The notes beneath the pieces are model-generated. The model saw only the letters and a program-made list of their open reading frames with translations. It was not told the DNA's origin and searched no databases. DNA of 50,784 nt from Gnetum montanum. Its lineage: Eukaryota; Streptophyta; Gnetopsida; Gnetales; Gnetaceae. Within the stretch, counting starts at the first letter, position 1, and each line of letters starts with the position of its first letter. The translations under genes and the position numbers were made by a program. Positions 10,405-22,452 of this stretch are shown here, one piece after another. The stretch spans positions 543,408 to 594,191 of the forward strand of contig MNCI01005294.1 in assembly GCA_015680685.1 (NCBI GenBank), given 5' to 3'.

Positions 10405-13400
10405 ATTCCATTGGGACGTGAAGGACATTGTCACCACTATTTGTGGGTGGTCGTATCTAGCCGATTTCCTAGTGATCCAAGTCAACAACTGCAAGGGGGA
10501 CTTCCCAATCATAATGGGAAAAGCATGGCTAAGTACGATTGATGTGCACCTAGGAATACATGATCTTTCCCTAAAGATATCAAAAAAATGCATTTGGAAA
10601 GATTGAGAAGAAGAAAGTTCCATGCATCGCATACAGTGACACAGGGTGCAACTGTGTGCAGAAGTCCTGATTTGTACAACACTCAACATTGCCTACATGC
10701 AACCAATTTGCACAAGTATATAGCATATAAAGATACCTATATGTAGCAGCCACAAGATAGGAAGGCACCTAGTGGCTGATAGCTAACCTAGAGAGAAATT
10801 CAACTTTATGCATGGAACCAACTAAGAGCTTGACTTGTGCCTATATCGATAGCATAGATGCATTAGAGCAAGTCCATCACCAGCTTCCAAGTACTAACAT
10901 TGAAGATATCAACTGGGGGAAGTTGGAAATCCTTAACAAGTTTAAGTAAGACCCCCTTGAATTAAAACTATTGCCCATTGGTATGGAGTATGCATTTCTC
11001 AAGAATAGAAAATCAGTAATCATTAATGCTAAGCTTGCTCCTCAACAAAAAGAAGGACTGCTAAATATGGTAAAAAAATGGTCAAAATCCTTTGCTTGGT
11101 CATATCTTGAATTAACTAGAATAGATCCTAGGATATGGAAACATAGAATTTACAATGACCCCTCTATGAAGCCTCAACGACAATCGCAAAGACAACTAAA
11201 AAAAAGCTTAAGCAAGTAGTTAAGGAAGAAATTGAACAACTTCTAAATGCTAGGTTCATCTACCCCATTGCTAACAATGAATGGGTTAGTCCATTAGTCA
11301 TTGTGCCTAAAAAGGTGGTAAATGGAGGGTGTGTAGACTTTAGGCTATTAAACATGGCAACATTTAAATATAATTTTCCATTGCCATTCATTGACCAAGT
11401 CTTAGATATCATTAGAGGGCATTGTTATTATAGTTTTTTGGATGGTTACAATGGGTACAATCAAATCCAAATAGCACTAGAAGACCAAGCCAAAACTACA
11501 TTCACAAGTCCTTGGGGGATATTTGCATATAGGTAGATGCTGTTTAGCTTGTGCAATGCTCCAGCAACATTTCAACATTTGGTTCTTAGTATATTTTAGT
11601 AGTAAATAGGGAATGGTGTGGAGCTTTTTATGGACGATTTCTCCACCTACAGAGTGGACTTTGAACAAGCATTGGACCGATTAGAGCAAGTGTTGAAAAC
11701 AACCTAAGGCTCAATTGGCAGAAATGCCACTTAATGGTCCAAGAGGGCATTGTATTAGGCCATGAAATTTCACAAACAAGGATAGAGGTAGATCCTAAAA
11801 AAATTAAATTCATTCAAGGAATCACTCGTCAACCTAAAATTGTAAAAGATGTCTGATTATTCCTTGGACATACTAGCTATTATAGAAATTTCATTGATAA
11901 CTTTTTGAAGATTGCAAAACTGTTGGTATAATTAATGAAAAAGGACATATCCTTTGAATGGACTAAGGAATATGAGTTATCTTTCAAAACCTTGAAGAAA
12001 AAGCTCATAGAAACACCCATTATACAAGCTCCTAACTACTCCAGACCATTCCATATAATGATTGCCGCATTGAATTTTACTTTAGGAGTCATACTTACAT
12101 AGTTAGATGACCAAAAACATCCCTATTACATTCACTGTGCAAGTCGAAGCATTGCTAGTGCACAACTCAACTATACCACACTAGAAAAAGAGTTAATGGC
12201 CATGTGTTTGCACTAGATAAATTCAGGCACTATGTATTAGGCTATAAGGTATTTTTACACATAGATCATAGTGCGATTTGGTTTTTATGAATAAACCAAT
12301 GGTGAGCCATTGTATCATACAATGGCTTGTGATCTTGTAGGAGTTTGATCTCATGATGGTAGATTATAAAGGCACTGAGAATGTTGTTGCCGATCATTTA
12401 TCTTGGTTGCGATGGGAAAACAAAGAGGACGAATAACCAATTTTTGATCACTTCCCTAATGAACTCCTTGTTGAAGGTGTAATAAAAAATCAATCATCCA
12501 TAGATACAAATTGGTATAGTAGTATTCCTACTTATCTTCTCACAGAAGAAACACCACAAGGGCTAGACATTAGAAAGAAACAACAGTTTCTAAATTGAGT
12601 CAAACATTTCATGGAAATCAATGGACATCTTTACAAGGTGTGTTCTAATGGCTTGTTCTAATGGTGTGTTACTGACACAGATTAATTGCAAGTTCTCCAA
12701 GATGCTCACAAGGGCCCTTGCGAGGGTCATTACGCTGGGAGATGAACAACCATTAAAATATTACTTGCAGGATATTATTGGCCTACATTATTTTAGGAAA
12801 TCCATCATTTTGTCCAATCTTGTGAGGGCTACCAATGTGATGGGGGAATGACTACTAGAATGGAGGATCCACAAGAATGGATTCAACCCTTAGAACGCTT
12901 TGACATATGGGGTATTGATTTTATGGGGCCTATTACACCAATGTCTAATGGAGAAGCATACATTGTTGTTGTTGTTGACTATTTTACAAAATGGGCAAAA
13001 GCAGCCACCATTACTGATTGTACATCATCTACTACTGCATGATTTCTTCAACAAAAAATCATAAATAGGTTTGGTGTGCCTCATGCATTTATTTCTAATA
13101 ATGGTACACATTTTACAGGTGCAACTTTTCGGAAGTTGATACAACACTTAGGAGTTAAGCATAAATTAACTACACCATATCATCCTCAACCGAATGGTCA
13201 AGTTGACGTCACCAATAGGGAAATCATAACAATTTTGACACAAATCATTAGCAAATATAGGCGAGACTAGAGCACCAGACTGAATGATGCTATTTGGGCC
13301 TACCTCTCCACATGAAAACTCCCTATAGGCTATTCTCCCTATGAGTTAGTGTACAGTAAACTTCCAATACTTCCTATCCAAGTTGAGCTCTGTATACTAT

Positions 13401-13795
13401 CTACAGCATGTGACCTTAACCTTGACCTCAGTCTAGCATAGAAAGAATGGTTAATGAATCTTAACTTAATAGATGGAAATCAATTAGCTGCCTTTTTATC
13501 CAATGAACTACACAAGGCCTTCAACAAACAATGTCATGACCTAAGAATTAGAAAAGTCAAATACCAACTAGGAGATAGAGTCCTTTATTAGAATCTCGCA
13601 CATGTGCCACAACGAAGTAAATTGCAAACACTGTGGAAAGGATCTCATATCGTTCATGAAACTTTTCCTTTAGGGGACATGATAATCTATAAACCTAGAA
13701 GCTCAGATAAGAAATTATTGGTCAACATCCAGCAAACCAAACCTTTCCATGTGTCCAAAAATTCTAGTACTAAGACTACCTATGTTGATGGATAG
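10405..13795 (+). pseudogene. E1 pol (protease end, RT, RNase H, integrase)
   Basis: This continues the polyprotein in shifting frames. The protease end is DFPIIMGKAWLSTIDVHLGI. A pre-RT segment (10971-11219) is followed by a one-base loss in an A-run near 11200. RT begins about 11210 (EEIEQLLNARFIYPI, NEWVSPLVIVPKK, FPLPFIDQVLD, FLDGYNGYNQIQIA, CNAPATFQ) with the active-site FMDDF at 11627. RNase H starts near 12043 (YYIHCASRSIASAQLNYTT, then LEKEL) and is frameshifted. Integrase fills 12848-13795 (FDIWGIDFMGP, VVDYFTKWAKAA, NGQVDVTNREI). The second catalytic Asp of the DDE triad reads Asn at 13097, and the Glu reads Asp. A C-terminal GS-HIVHETFP segment corresponds to the GPY module. RT motifs place it with Athila/Tat-type elements, not chromoviruses. 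Confidence 0.85.
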
Positions 13796-15778
13796 CCCTT
13801 CTTATTATTTTGGATCTCCTCCATCTAACTCAGTCATGGGGGAGATGGCCACCAATGCTAATTATTCTAAGCCCTCAGTTTCTTTTGTCTTTTTTGTTTT
13901 ACACATTTTTCATCTTTACTTTCTTTTTTTTGTTTTACACCATCATTAATATTTTTACTATTTCTTTCTATATTACCTTTTGTTTGATTTATTCTCACTC
14001 GTTACATAATAAGTGCTTATGATGGTGGGTTGTACTATAATGGTGTTGATTGCTAATGTTTGGTTTTTACCTTTGACTTTTAATGTTGATGATAAGATAT
14101 GGTTTCTTTTGATAAAACGGGAAATGATTCCATGTCATCCATTCATCCATTCAACTCTATGGTCTCCCTTTGATTTGGAAATGTACTGTCCCTTTTTCTA
14201 ATCAAACCTATTAATGAATTTTTGGGTTGGTATTCTTCAAACTAAGGAAAAATTCAAATGGATTGAAAAGGGTATGACTTCAAGGGGATTTGACAAATTT
14301 GTGTTAACTATTCTCTTGGGTACTTGGGTGTTTTTCATAGGTTTTTTGCCATTCCACTATCAACTAATATTAGGAAGTTGAATGAATCAAATAAGTCTTT
14401 GCATGGTGTGGTTGCCACTTAAAAAAAAACCACTGGTGACAATTCAAAGCACACTCCTTAAACATAATAAAGGAACATGGGCTACAAGCACTGGTTATGG
14501 AATTGGACAGACATGTTACCCATGCCTGAAGGTTCCCTCTAACTAAGGCCCTTTGTCACTTCCTGCTTCTCTATTCTTCTCTTTTTGGGATGCCAATTGC
14601 TCTATGGAAACATTCTAGTTGCTTTAGGAGGATGCGTTGGTCAAGTGTGCTGATGCGAGGTCACTGGATGTGGTTAGTTTTAATCTAGATTTGGACTGAA
14701 TTTTATTAAGTCACCTTAACCACATAATACACAAGGGACTTTACACAACCTTGATTTTGGGATTCCATTGCATTCTCTCTTCTCTTTCTGTATTGCTTCT
14801 TGTATTCTACCTCATTTTCAATTTTATGATTAGTCTATATCTTGGTTGGCGCATTGTTATTCTTTGGTAAATTCTTGTGGGTGAATTCTTAACTATTGTC
14901 TCCATATGTAATTCCTAGAGCTTATAGACTCTTTGGTTTGTGGGTTTGTCACGGCATAAAGGGCATGAGCCTGCTTTGGGGAGGACCCACTAGCATTCCT
15001 TTTTGGTGCAATTGTTAAGTTGTTTTTCCTTAAACATTTTTTGCAATCAAATATTTCTCATTTCATCCCATCCATGACATCTATTTTTGTTTTTCTCTTT
15101 CCTTCTATGCATTTTTATTGGCTTCACCATTGTTATTTCTCTTATCTTCCTTTTTCTTTCATTTTCCATCCTATTACTACAGGAGGTTCACTCTTAGTCG
15201 TGGGGGCCTATAACAAATTTTTCCATTCCATTACTTATCTCACCCCTACACCTTGGGTAGTCATCAGTTACAAACCTCTAACCAAATATCTGTCATACCC
15301 ACAACCTAGCCAATGTACTTCATATCGAGGCAGGGTATCAACTACATTATATCTTATCTATCCTTGCTAATTCGTGATTGTGTTGTGTTTGAAAATGATG
15401 ATCACATGAACAATGGACTGAGATAGGAAGGAGCACTCAAGATGGACTGGAGCAAGAGCATTTACGCAAGGAACAAGCTTAGTCAGGTGGCCATGGACGA
15501 ACGGTGTGCACATTTTTGACATTAGTAGCAACGTGCCTGATTTTCTTTTCTCTCTCTCTCTTCAAGTTGTCAAATGAGGGTCTAGATGTCACCTATGTAC
15601 AGTGTTCACCACAATGGTTATGAACACCAATGCTGTAATGTGTTTGTTGATCTATTCACTGGGCATTTTGAATTTGTCATTCCATGTCACTGTTAGTTGT
15701 CGTTCAATCAATAATCCCATACCTTCCCAACATTTTGTAAGGAACTCAAGGAAAAGTTTTCATTCTTTTGTGGGGGTA
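13796..15778 (+). other. E1 3' non-coding tail with internal and terminal polypurine tracts
   Basis: Nearly 2 kb between integrase and the LTR has no supported gene; hydrophobic short frames here are T-rich noise. Two internal G-rich sites (13836-13848 and 15201-15208, both preceded by AGTC[AG]TG-like sequence) resemble the terminal tract TGGGGGTA at 15771-15778. E2 conserves all three. This tail is where the left-edge element carries its extra 3' ORF. Confidence 0.65.
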
Positions 15779-16638
15779 TGATGAGTCACCAAATAAGCAA
15801 CCTGATATTAGACCCCTAATAGCAGATATCCAATATTGGATTAGCCAAGCAACATCGAATCCCTAACATCGGACATGCAATGTCAGAGCCTATCTCATTG
15901 TCTCTAAATAAGAGACAAGGGAACTTGGTTTTGGATAGTATTTTTCAGTCCTTTAGTCGAACTCTTGTAGTTTTTCTCTTCTAGAGTTAGAATTGTTTCT
16001 GAATGCCTGTAGTAGAAGTCATAGAGTGAAAAAATATTTATTTGAGCATTGTGTACTTAATCACACCTTGTGTTAGGAAATAAAGATAAACTTTGTGATA
16101 ACCCTTGCAACATTTAGAATAGATTAATTATTACATTTAATGTTATTTACTATTATTTGATGCTCTCATTAGTTAATCAATGTTATTTCTATAGAATTAT
16201 TAATTATCAATGAATTAGCACACTTAGCATGACCACTTCGAGCATGCATGGAACACTTGGTAACCTAGTAATGACTAGCATTTGGTAATCCTAGTAGTGT
16301 TACACTGGTTTAGGATGTGTCTAGAGAGTGGGAATGGATGCTAGTGTTAGGATTTGATTAACATTAGAGTTACAAAACCCATTAGTTAACTAAATCTTTT
16401 CATTTCACACACATAGGAGACCAAGATGGAAAATATAAAGAACATAAAACAATCATATACCTCGAGTTTACTTAACCATATAATTGTGCCTTACAAGTAA
16501 TCTTGGGAAGACAACAACTGCATAACTCATCCTTGTTTTGTGTAGGTGCATAAGCACTTAATCCTTAGAGTTCAACCGGATCGAGCATGAACACTTGTAT
16601 TTGTATGGTTAGGTGTAGGGTTACCTTGCCGCTCATCA
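15779..16638 (+). repeat. E1 right LTR
   Basis: 860 bp, beginning TGATGAGTCACC directly after the polypurine tract and ending GCTCATCA. It pairs with 6641-7496 over its full length. The target duplication CAATC follows at once. Confidence 0.92.
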
Positions 16639-16696
16639 CAATCAAATCATATAGTAAAACAACATAGAGACTTCAAATATTGTTTCCACAAGATGT

Positions 16697-17879
16697 ATGA
16701 TACCCATGAAGAGAAATGATCTAGAAGAGAATCCAAGAATGAGAATGAAATTTTCAACATATAACATGCTTGCAAGGTCCCTAACAAGTGAGAAACAACA
16801 TCTTTTATGTCCACCATGGGATTTGAATTGGCATGAGTATCGATACCCACCCATATTAGTAGAGTTACAAGATTTGGATGTTGGTGCTTTATGCCTACAT
16901 GAAGTCTTTCCATGGGAATTTTTATATCAATTTCAACCAAATTTGGGAAAGATGGGATATAGAGGTATTTACAAGCAAAAAGGTTCATATGGAAGTTCTT
17001 TTGAGCCATATAGATTAGCCTATTGCAAAAATCATAACATGATTGCATGATCTTTTATAAAGAAGCCAAATTTGAATTAGTACAAGGATTTGAATGAAGT
17101 TTAGAAAATATGATTTTTGAAATTCTGAACTTCAAGAGATGGAAAAAAAAGAACAGTCAAGATTTTAGAAAAATCACATAGCCTTGGAAATAATTCTAAA
17201 AGTCCATCTATCAAGAAAATGTGTATGCATGGTCAACACACATTTGATTGCCAAACCAACATGTTCAAATGTTAGACTATGTCAAGGAGCATACTTGATT
17301 AAGAAAATAGAAGAAAGTTTAAAAAATAAGTTATTCATAAGCTATACCAATCCAGTTCCAATTATTCTTTGTGGAGACTTCAATGTAAAAGTTGGAAGTA
17401 GTGTTTATCAATTCTTAAAATATGGAGGTGTAAAGGAATCCTTGAAAGATGAACATGATTTGAAGAAGATGTTTCCATCGATTCAACATGAAATTCCATA
17501 GGCCAATGCATATTCTTCTTACTTTGAATCTTTAGTAGATAAATTAAGTTCTAGAATTGAGGAATAGATGATGTTGATGAATAGTACTTATCAAGAACCA
17601 TAGTTTACCAGTTACTTTGCTATAATTGATGAGCATGGGTTAACAACATTCTTCATTGAGACCTTAGATTATATTTGGTCCAATGTCTAATTCTTCCAAG
17701 TTACCAAACTACTAGAGTTAATTTCTAAAAAAGAAGTGGATAAGAATCAAGATCAAGTTTTGCCATCCTGAACAAGACCATCCAATCATATATCACATAT
17801 GATAGAATTACAATTACTTCCATTAATTCATAAGGTTGATCATGAGAAAGAAGTATCTCACACTTATTTTTATTTATGA
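16697..17879 (+). pseudogene. CCR4-type deadenylase-like (EEP domain) pseudogene
   Basis: The remains of an endonuclease/exonuclease/phosphatase domain like that of CCR4 homologues, the catalytic poly(A) nucleases of the CCR4-NOT complex. Seen in order: MKFSTYNMLARSL, CPPWDLNW, then ALCLHEV (catalytic Glu), MGYRGIYKQK, IFYKEAKFELV (frame change near 17041), CMVNTHLIAKP (17217 on), PVPIILCGDFN (17355 on), GSSVYQFL, then FTSYFAIIDEHG, TLDYIW, LLELISKKE and PSNHISHMIE. The last motif is normally SDH, so the catalytic Asp has become Asn. The frame from 17184 to 17879 is continuous apart from stops. Essentially the whole domain is present with no visible intron, whereas plant CCR4 genes have several. 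It lies on the + strand between the E1 target site and a polypurine tract plus LTR, which suggests capture as cDNA by the outer element. Confidence 0.8.
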
Positions 17880-18284
17880 TCTTATTATTTTCTTCATTAT
17901 TTAATTTATATTTTAAATTAGATAAGTAAAATATCTAAGGTAATGGAAAACTAGGAAAAAATAATTTACCTTACCTTCACTTGGGTAATTAGATACGAGT
18001 TGCACCTTGTGTGACTCTACTTAGGACTAGTGATTGGTGGTTGGTAGATCTTTAATTCACCTCTTGTCATTATCTTAGAAAATGAAGTATTAAGAAAGTA
18101 CTATTTAATTTTTCATATATTTTTCTCACATATATCTTATTTGTAGAATAAACAAGAAACAACTTCAAGTTCAAAGAAGAAATCAAATTATTAGAGCATA
18201 GGAGCATAGCAGAAGTATTGGAGCTAGAAAAAGATAGTGAATGTGGACATGTTCAAGGATGAATGAAACCTAAAGAGGGTAGAT
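17880..18284 (+). other. Spacer with polypurine tract of the outer element
   Basis: AT-rich, non-coding. It ends in AAAGAGGGTAGA at 18272-18283, directly before the LTR at 18285. This is a good polypurine tract for the outer element. Confidence 0.6.
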
Positions 18285-18861
18285 TGTCTTATCTCCATTC
18301 CCAAATGATGTTGCTACATAACAAAGGTGATATCTCTTTATAATAAGTGTTAGTGTTATCATAACAAGACCTAAAAGGATAGTTGTAATTGAGACCCAAA
18401 AGGGTGCAATGTAATAATTGACATGTCTCTTGAGGTAACCTTTGGGGGTTTGACCTAAGGCATTTATATGTAATCTTAGAGGCCATGTCAGCCATGGAGT
18501 GGCAAAGTTGGTATAGGAAAGTCATAGGAAGTTGGATGAAGCAGAATAAGAAGTGGGCTGGCCATCCCTTTTGGTTGGGTAATAAGCCTAACTATGGTGG
18601 CAATGCTGGATTGCCTCTAAGGGATAGATCCTGGAGGAAGAAAACCCAAAGGAACACTCTCAAAGAATGATCCAGGTACTCCATTTCATATCAATAAAGC
18701 CTTCTTTTCTTTCTCATTCTACATTTTTTTCTATTATTTCCTTTACACATAATATCGAATGTCACATATATTTGATGTTTGGTATATTTTCTTCTTACAT
18801 ATAATGTTTAATATGACGTATATTTGATGTTTGCCATGACATTTGGGGATGGGATGTCACA
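18285..18861 (+). repeat. TGTCACA-family LTR, 3' LTR of the outer element
   Basis: 577 bp, starting TGTCTTATCTCCATTCCC and ending GATGTCACA. It aligns along its length with the solo LTR at 25360-25929, and at its 3' end with 4997-5069. No matching target duplication is seen (TAGAT before, AAGGT after), as expected for an internal junction on the left side. A preceding polypurine tract supports its role as 3' LTR. Confidence 0.8.
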
Positions 18862-19329
18862 AAGGTGCTCCTCAATTTTAGGATAAATATCTTAATAAAG
18901 AGTAGTTGTATTTTCATATTCCACATTCTCCCTTTCCTCTAATTGAATCATGCTATGTATTGGAACAAGTTTATTATCTCTTTTTGAAATTATTTTTAGG
19001 TTAGATAGAGGAAGAAATATTTAAATCAATTTCTTTTTGAAGAAGCAACCTATGAAAAATGCAAAAATGTATTTAAATCAATTTCTTTCTACAAACGTTG
19101 AAGAAGGAACCTATGTAAAATGCAAAAATGCCATTCTAAAAAAATACATAATAATTAATATGGATTTAGAAAAAATTACTTAATAATCAAATGCCATTCT
19201 AAAAAAATACATAATAATCAAAAAATTACATAATAATCAATAAAATTAGTGAAATCAGATGTTTAAAAATAGAAAACTAAAATAACATATTATTTTAATA
19301 AATATAGATTTAGAAAAATAGAAAAAGTA
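18862..19329. other. AT-rich spacer
   Basis: No gene is recognised. Short direct repeats of AAAAAATACATAATAATCA and of ATTTAAATCAATTTCTTT are present near 19020-19240. It may be flanking sequence or the terminal part of the hAT element. Confidence 0.35.
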
Positions 19330-21350
19330 CCTAAGAGATAAGTCTCTATGTAAGTTTTTGCAACTTAGGAAAGTAATCTCAATGCATCTCTCATCATCTA
19401 ACTGGATTTATTCAAGAAAACTCTTCTAAATCAGCTTTTGCTTTTGATGAATGAAACATTGTGTCTTCACACATAATGTCACATGTTCTAATCTCAATTT
19501 CTTGGCTTCATCTTCTTCAAAAACCTTATTAATATAAGTCAACAAATCAATTTTCACTTCTTGATTATCACAATGACTTGCCTTCTTTCCTCTATACTTT
19601 TTAGCATACCATTTTATATTTAAAACTTATGTAGCCGTATGTAAAAGTGTATTAATAAAATAACATCTTTTCATAACTAATGGTTCTAAGACCATCATAA
19701 AAATTAGCATTACCATATTTTTAACAACATTTCCTCTTATTGTTTCTAGCATGCTATTCATAGGTTTCATATATTTCTCATAATGGAGTATCTATAGTAG
19801 CATATCTTATTAAATCAATGTTTGTTTGAAGCACATTTACAAGTTTCTTGTTTGAATTTGAAACAAAAAATGAAATATAAAAAACTAGGCTTTACATTTT
19901 AGAAAACTAAAAGTGAAAAGGATAAAATAATCATACAAAAATAATTTCATATTTAGTGCTCATGTAAATATAAAAATTTATAATCATGCCTGACATTATG
20001 CCACCATGCTAAATCCAAAATTTTATCTCTAATATTTTGTCTTGCTATTTGGTTCAAGCTATTTCTTCCATTTTTCATTAGTTATTATTGTTCCAAGTGG
20101 TTGAGAAATCTCTAACATTCAACTTAACATAATGTAGAATGATGCATATCTAATCATTGTTTAGAAAATAATAAGTTAGTAAAGCTAAAATAGTGAAAGA
20201 AAAAAACCAAAATATTAAGCTGCAAAATTTCTTAGCTAATATCTATGGGCTTTAAAAATATCTTCTTATAATACTTTTTAAAAATGACATTTGAATAATG
20301 ATGATTAAAATTAAACATATGCATTTTATGAGCATCTTCAACCAAGCCTTTTACCAAATCAATTTTGGTTATATCATGAAGTCCATTATTTAATGTATGC
20401 ACACAACATGGAATCCAAAAAGTATTTTTGTGAGGTACCTTCATTATCTCCCCTTCAGTCTTACAAACAATAATTCAATCAGTAATGAGTTGTATAACAT
20501 TCTTCTCACTAACTTTAACTATATCCTTTTACAATTGCTTTGCTTGAAAGATAGGATCATTTATTTTCCCTAAATAATTAATAGCTTTGAGAAAAAAATC
20601 CTTATTTGCATAAAATTTATTAATGGACATTGTTGAATATCGATCCATCGAGTAACCATATTTTTCCTAAATTTCCTTCTAGTCAACTGGTTTGAGATTT
20701 ATCTCTCAATAAATTTCATCTAACAAATCTTTTCAAAACTATATGCTCAAAAGGAGGATAACATGACTCCTTTAACAAAAAAATTTATTTAATTACAAAA
20801 CAAAAAACACTATGAAATAGAGAAAAGTATACCATCATAATTTAAATAAAGTAGTAAATAATTAGATACAAAACTAAATTATATACAAGTTGCAAAAAGA
20901 ATAATAGAATAAAAAACATTACCTACATCTTGAATACATTGAAGTACTTTCTTAAATGATGATGAGCGAAGATAACTAAATGGTAAACCATTAGCATACA
21001 ACATTTTTTCCATAGCTATATTAGCTATTATCTTCTTTTGAATATTTAAAGCTTCTTATATATTCGATTGTTTCATCTTTTTTTCATTGGAAATACCAAT
21101 GGAAAAAGTTAGAAGTTCTCTTTTTCTTTATTGATCTTGATTTTGTTACCATTTCATTTCTATAATTTTTATGTTGCACATATGTATAGAAGTTTTCTAT
21201 TATTTTTGGATAATGGAAATTACATGTTTTTACTCCTTTAACTTTTTTGTTTTTGTTTGAGTGAAAAAATAAGAAGAAGATTGGGAACACAAAAAACACT
21301 TCTATTAGATACATGATTATCAAAATGATACTTAAATATTCTTGTGCCAC
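19330..21350 (-). pseudogene. hAT-type (DUF659) transposase relic
   Basis: Read on the - strand. Near 21240 there is a weak BED-finger-like start (GVKTCNFHYPKI). At 21056-20930 comes IIANIAMEKMLYANGLPF followed by SSSFKKVLQCIQDVG, a classic hAT/DUF659 segment. At about 20700-20232 follow KDIVKVSEKNVIQLITD and HKNTFWIPCCVHTLN, then HDITKIDLVKGLVEDAHK. At about 20100-19990 ARQNIRDKILDLAWWHNV is seen. Weaker C-terminal pieces (KIDLLTYINKVFEEDEAKK) reach 19330. A GT...AG gap of about 165 bp (plus-strand roughly 20765-20931) splits the coding pieces like an intron. The protein would cut and paste its own DNA element. It is broken by stops and frameshifts, and terminal inverted repeats were not found. 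Confidence 0.7.
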
Positions 21351-22452
21351 TAATAAATTTAGTTAATTTTTCTTTTTCTTTCTATTTTTATTTTTATTTT
21401 TATATTTTGTTTTGTTGATCTTCATCAAAAATCACAATAACAAATTGGACATATGAAAATTTCTTATTAAAATTTCCTTTTGCATGTGGATTTAAAATAT
21501 ATTAAATGATCTCCTTAGTAATATAGTTTTTATTAGATGTAATAACTTTTTAAGTTGAATAAGATGTAGCTATTTTATTTTCAATTTTATCAACCTCAAA
21601 ATCTAAATGTAATTCATGGCTAGACTCAACATCTCTAACTTAATTTCTTGACCATCATTGAAGCCATAAAATTGCAAACATAAGATACAGTTGCAACATA
21701 CTTAATTTCAAAGCAAAATAAACAAATCTGAATAATTAAAACGCAAAATCAAATAGTAAAAATTTTGACTTAAAAGTTAAAATAGAACAAATAATGTTTT
21801 AACAACTAAAACTAAATTTATGAAAATAGTTACTTTGTTTCAAAAGACTAAATCATCATATTTCAAACATTACAGTCCTATTTATATGTATAGATATATA
21901 ATTTATATCTTAAGGCAATAAGTGCTTACTAATGAGTATCGAATAAGCTATATGATTAGCTTTTACACCATTGTTCAATTCTAATGAACAAAAAAATTGA
22001 TTGTAACCATTGCATGTTGCTTGTAGTGAGAATTGAGGTTTTAGGCTTGTTTCAACATTGTGGTTGCATGGATGATGTCTATGGTTTAGGCGTTTGCATT
22101 GCTTATTAAAATTTGCAATTGTTTTGTATTTAGAATGAAATGTTGTGCTTATCAAAGGTTTTGTTCTATTTTTGTCCAAACATCATTACTTGGCATTGCT
22201 AGAAATAATCTAATACAATGGCACATATGGATAATTTTGATATTATCAACATATAGAATATGGGATTGCTATGACCAATGAGTAGCCTAGCAACTAGATA
22301 GTAAACACTAGTTCAAAGATTGAATTAACAATAATGCATGTGGTTATTTGAAGAATTATTAGATTCACTAGCCTTTAGAAAAAAATGACATTACAAGTAC
22401 TTCCCTATGTACATACTTTTGATTTATGAAGTTTTGGTGCAATAAAAAAGCT
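21351..22452. other. AT-rich stretch, no gene recognised
   Basis: Two overlapping opposite frames of 60-89 codons (21910-22179 on - and 22099-22281 on +) match nothing known and have no codon signal. This may include the 5' flank of the hAT relic and the decayed 5' end of relic A. Confidence 0.3.

Larger units (their letters stand above)
6641..16638 (+). mobile_element. Complete Ty3/Gypsy LTR retrotransposon E1 (Athila-like)
   Basis: Two related LTRs (6641-7496 and 15779-16638) enclose a tRNA-Asp primer site, gag, protease, RT, RNase H and integrase remains, a 2-kb non-coding tail and a polypurine tract. All are in the order of a plant Ty3/Gypsy element without a chromodomain. By eye the LTRs differ at more than one base in ten, so the insertion is old. 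It is inactive. It sits inside another LTR element, splitting 5083-6640 from 16644-18284. E2 at 29229-38979 is its sister copy. Confidence 0.93.
6636..16643. repeat. 5-bp target site duplication (CAATC) around E1
   Basis: CAATC at 6636-6640 is repeated exactly at 16639-16643, right outside the two LTRs of E1. This fixes both ends of the insertion and shows that the flanks were once joined. Confidence 0.93.

Noticed and set aside
13749-14022. Hydrophobic short frames that look like membrane proteins
   Set aside because: The Phe/Leu content comes from T-rich non-coding tail; overlapping frames give equally hydrophobic products and no family is recognisable. The same applies to 15020-15370 and 37111-37404.
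16642-17048. Open frames on the - strand over the CCR4-like region
   Set aside because: They lie opposite the recognised EEP motifs on the + strand and have no recognisable domain.
16697-17879. Intact deadenylase gene
   Set aside because: A frame change near 17041, at least five in-frame stops and loss of the Asp of the SDH motif make it a pseudogene.
18285-18861. Second solo LTR
   Set aside because: No flanking 5-bp duplication, and a polypurine tract lies directly upstream, so it is better read as a 3' LTR of the outer element.
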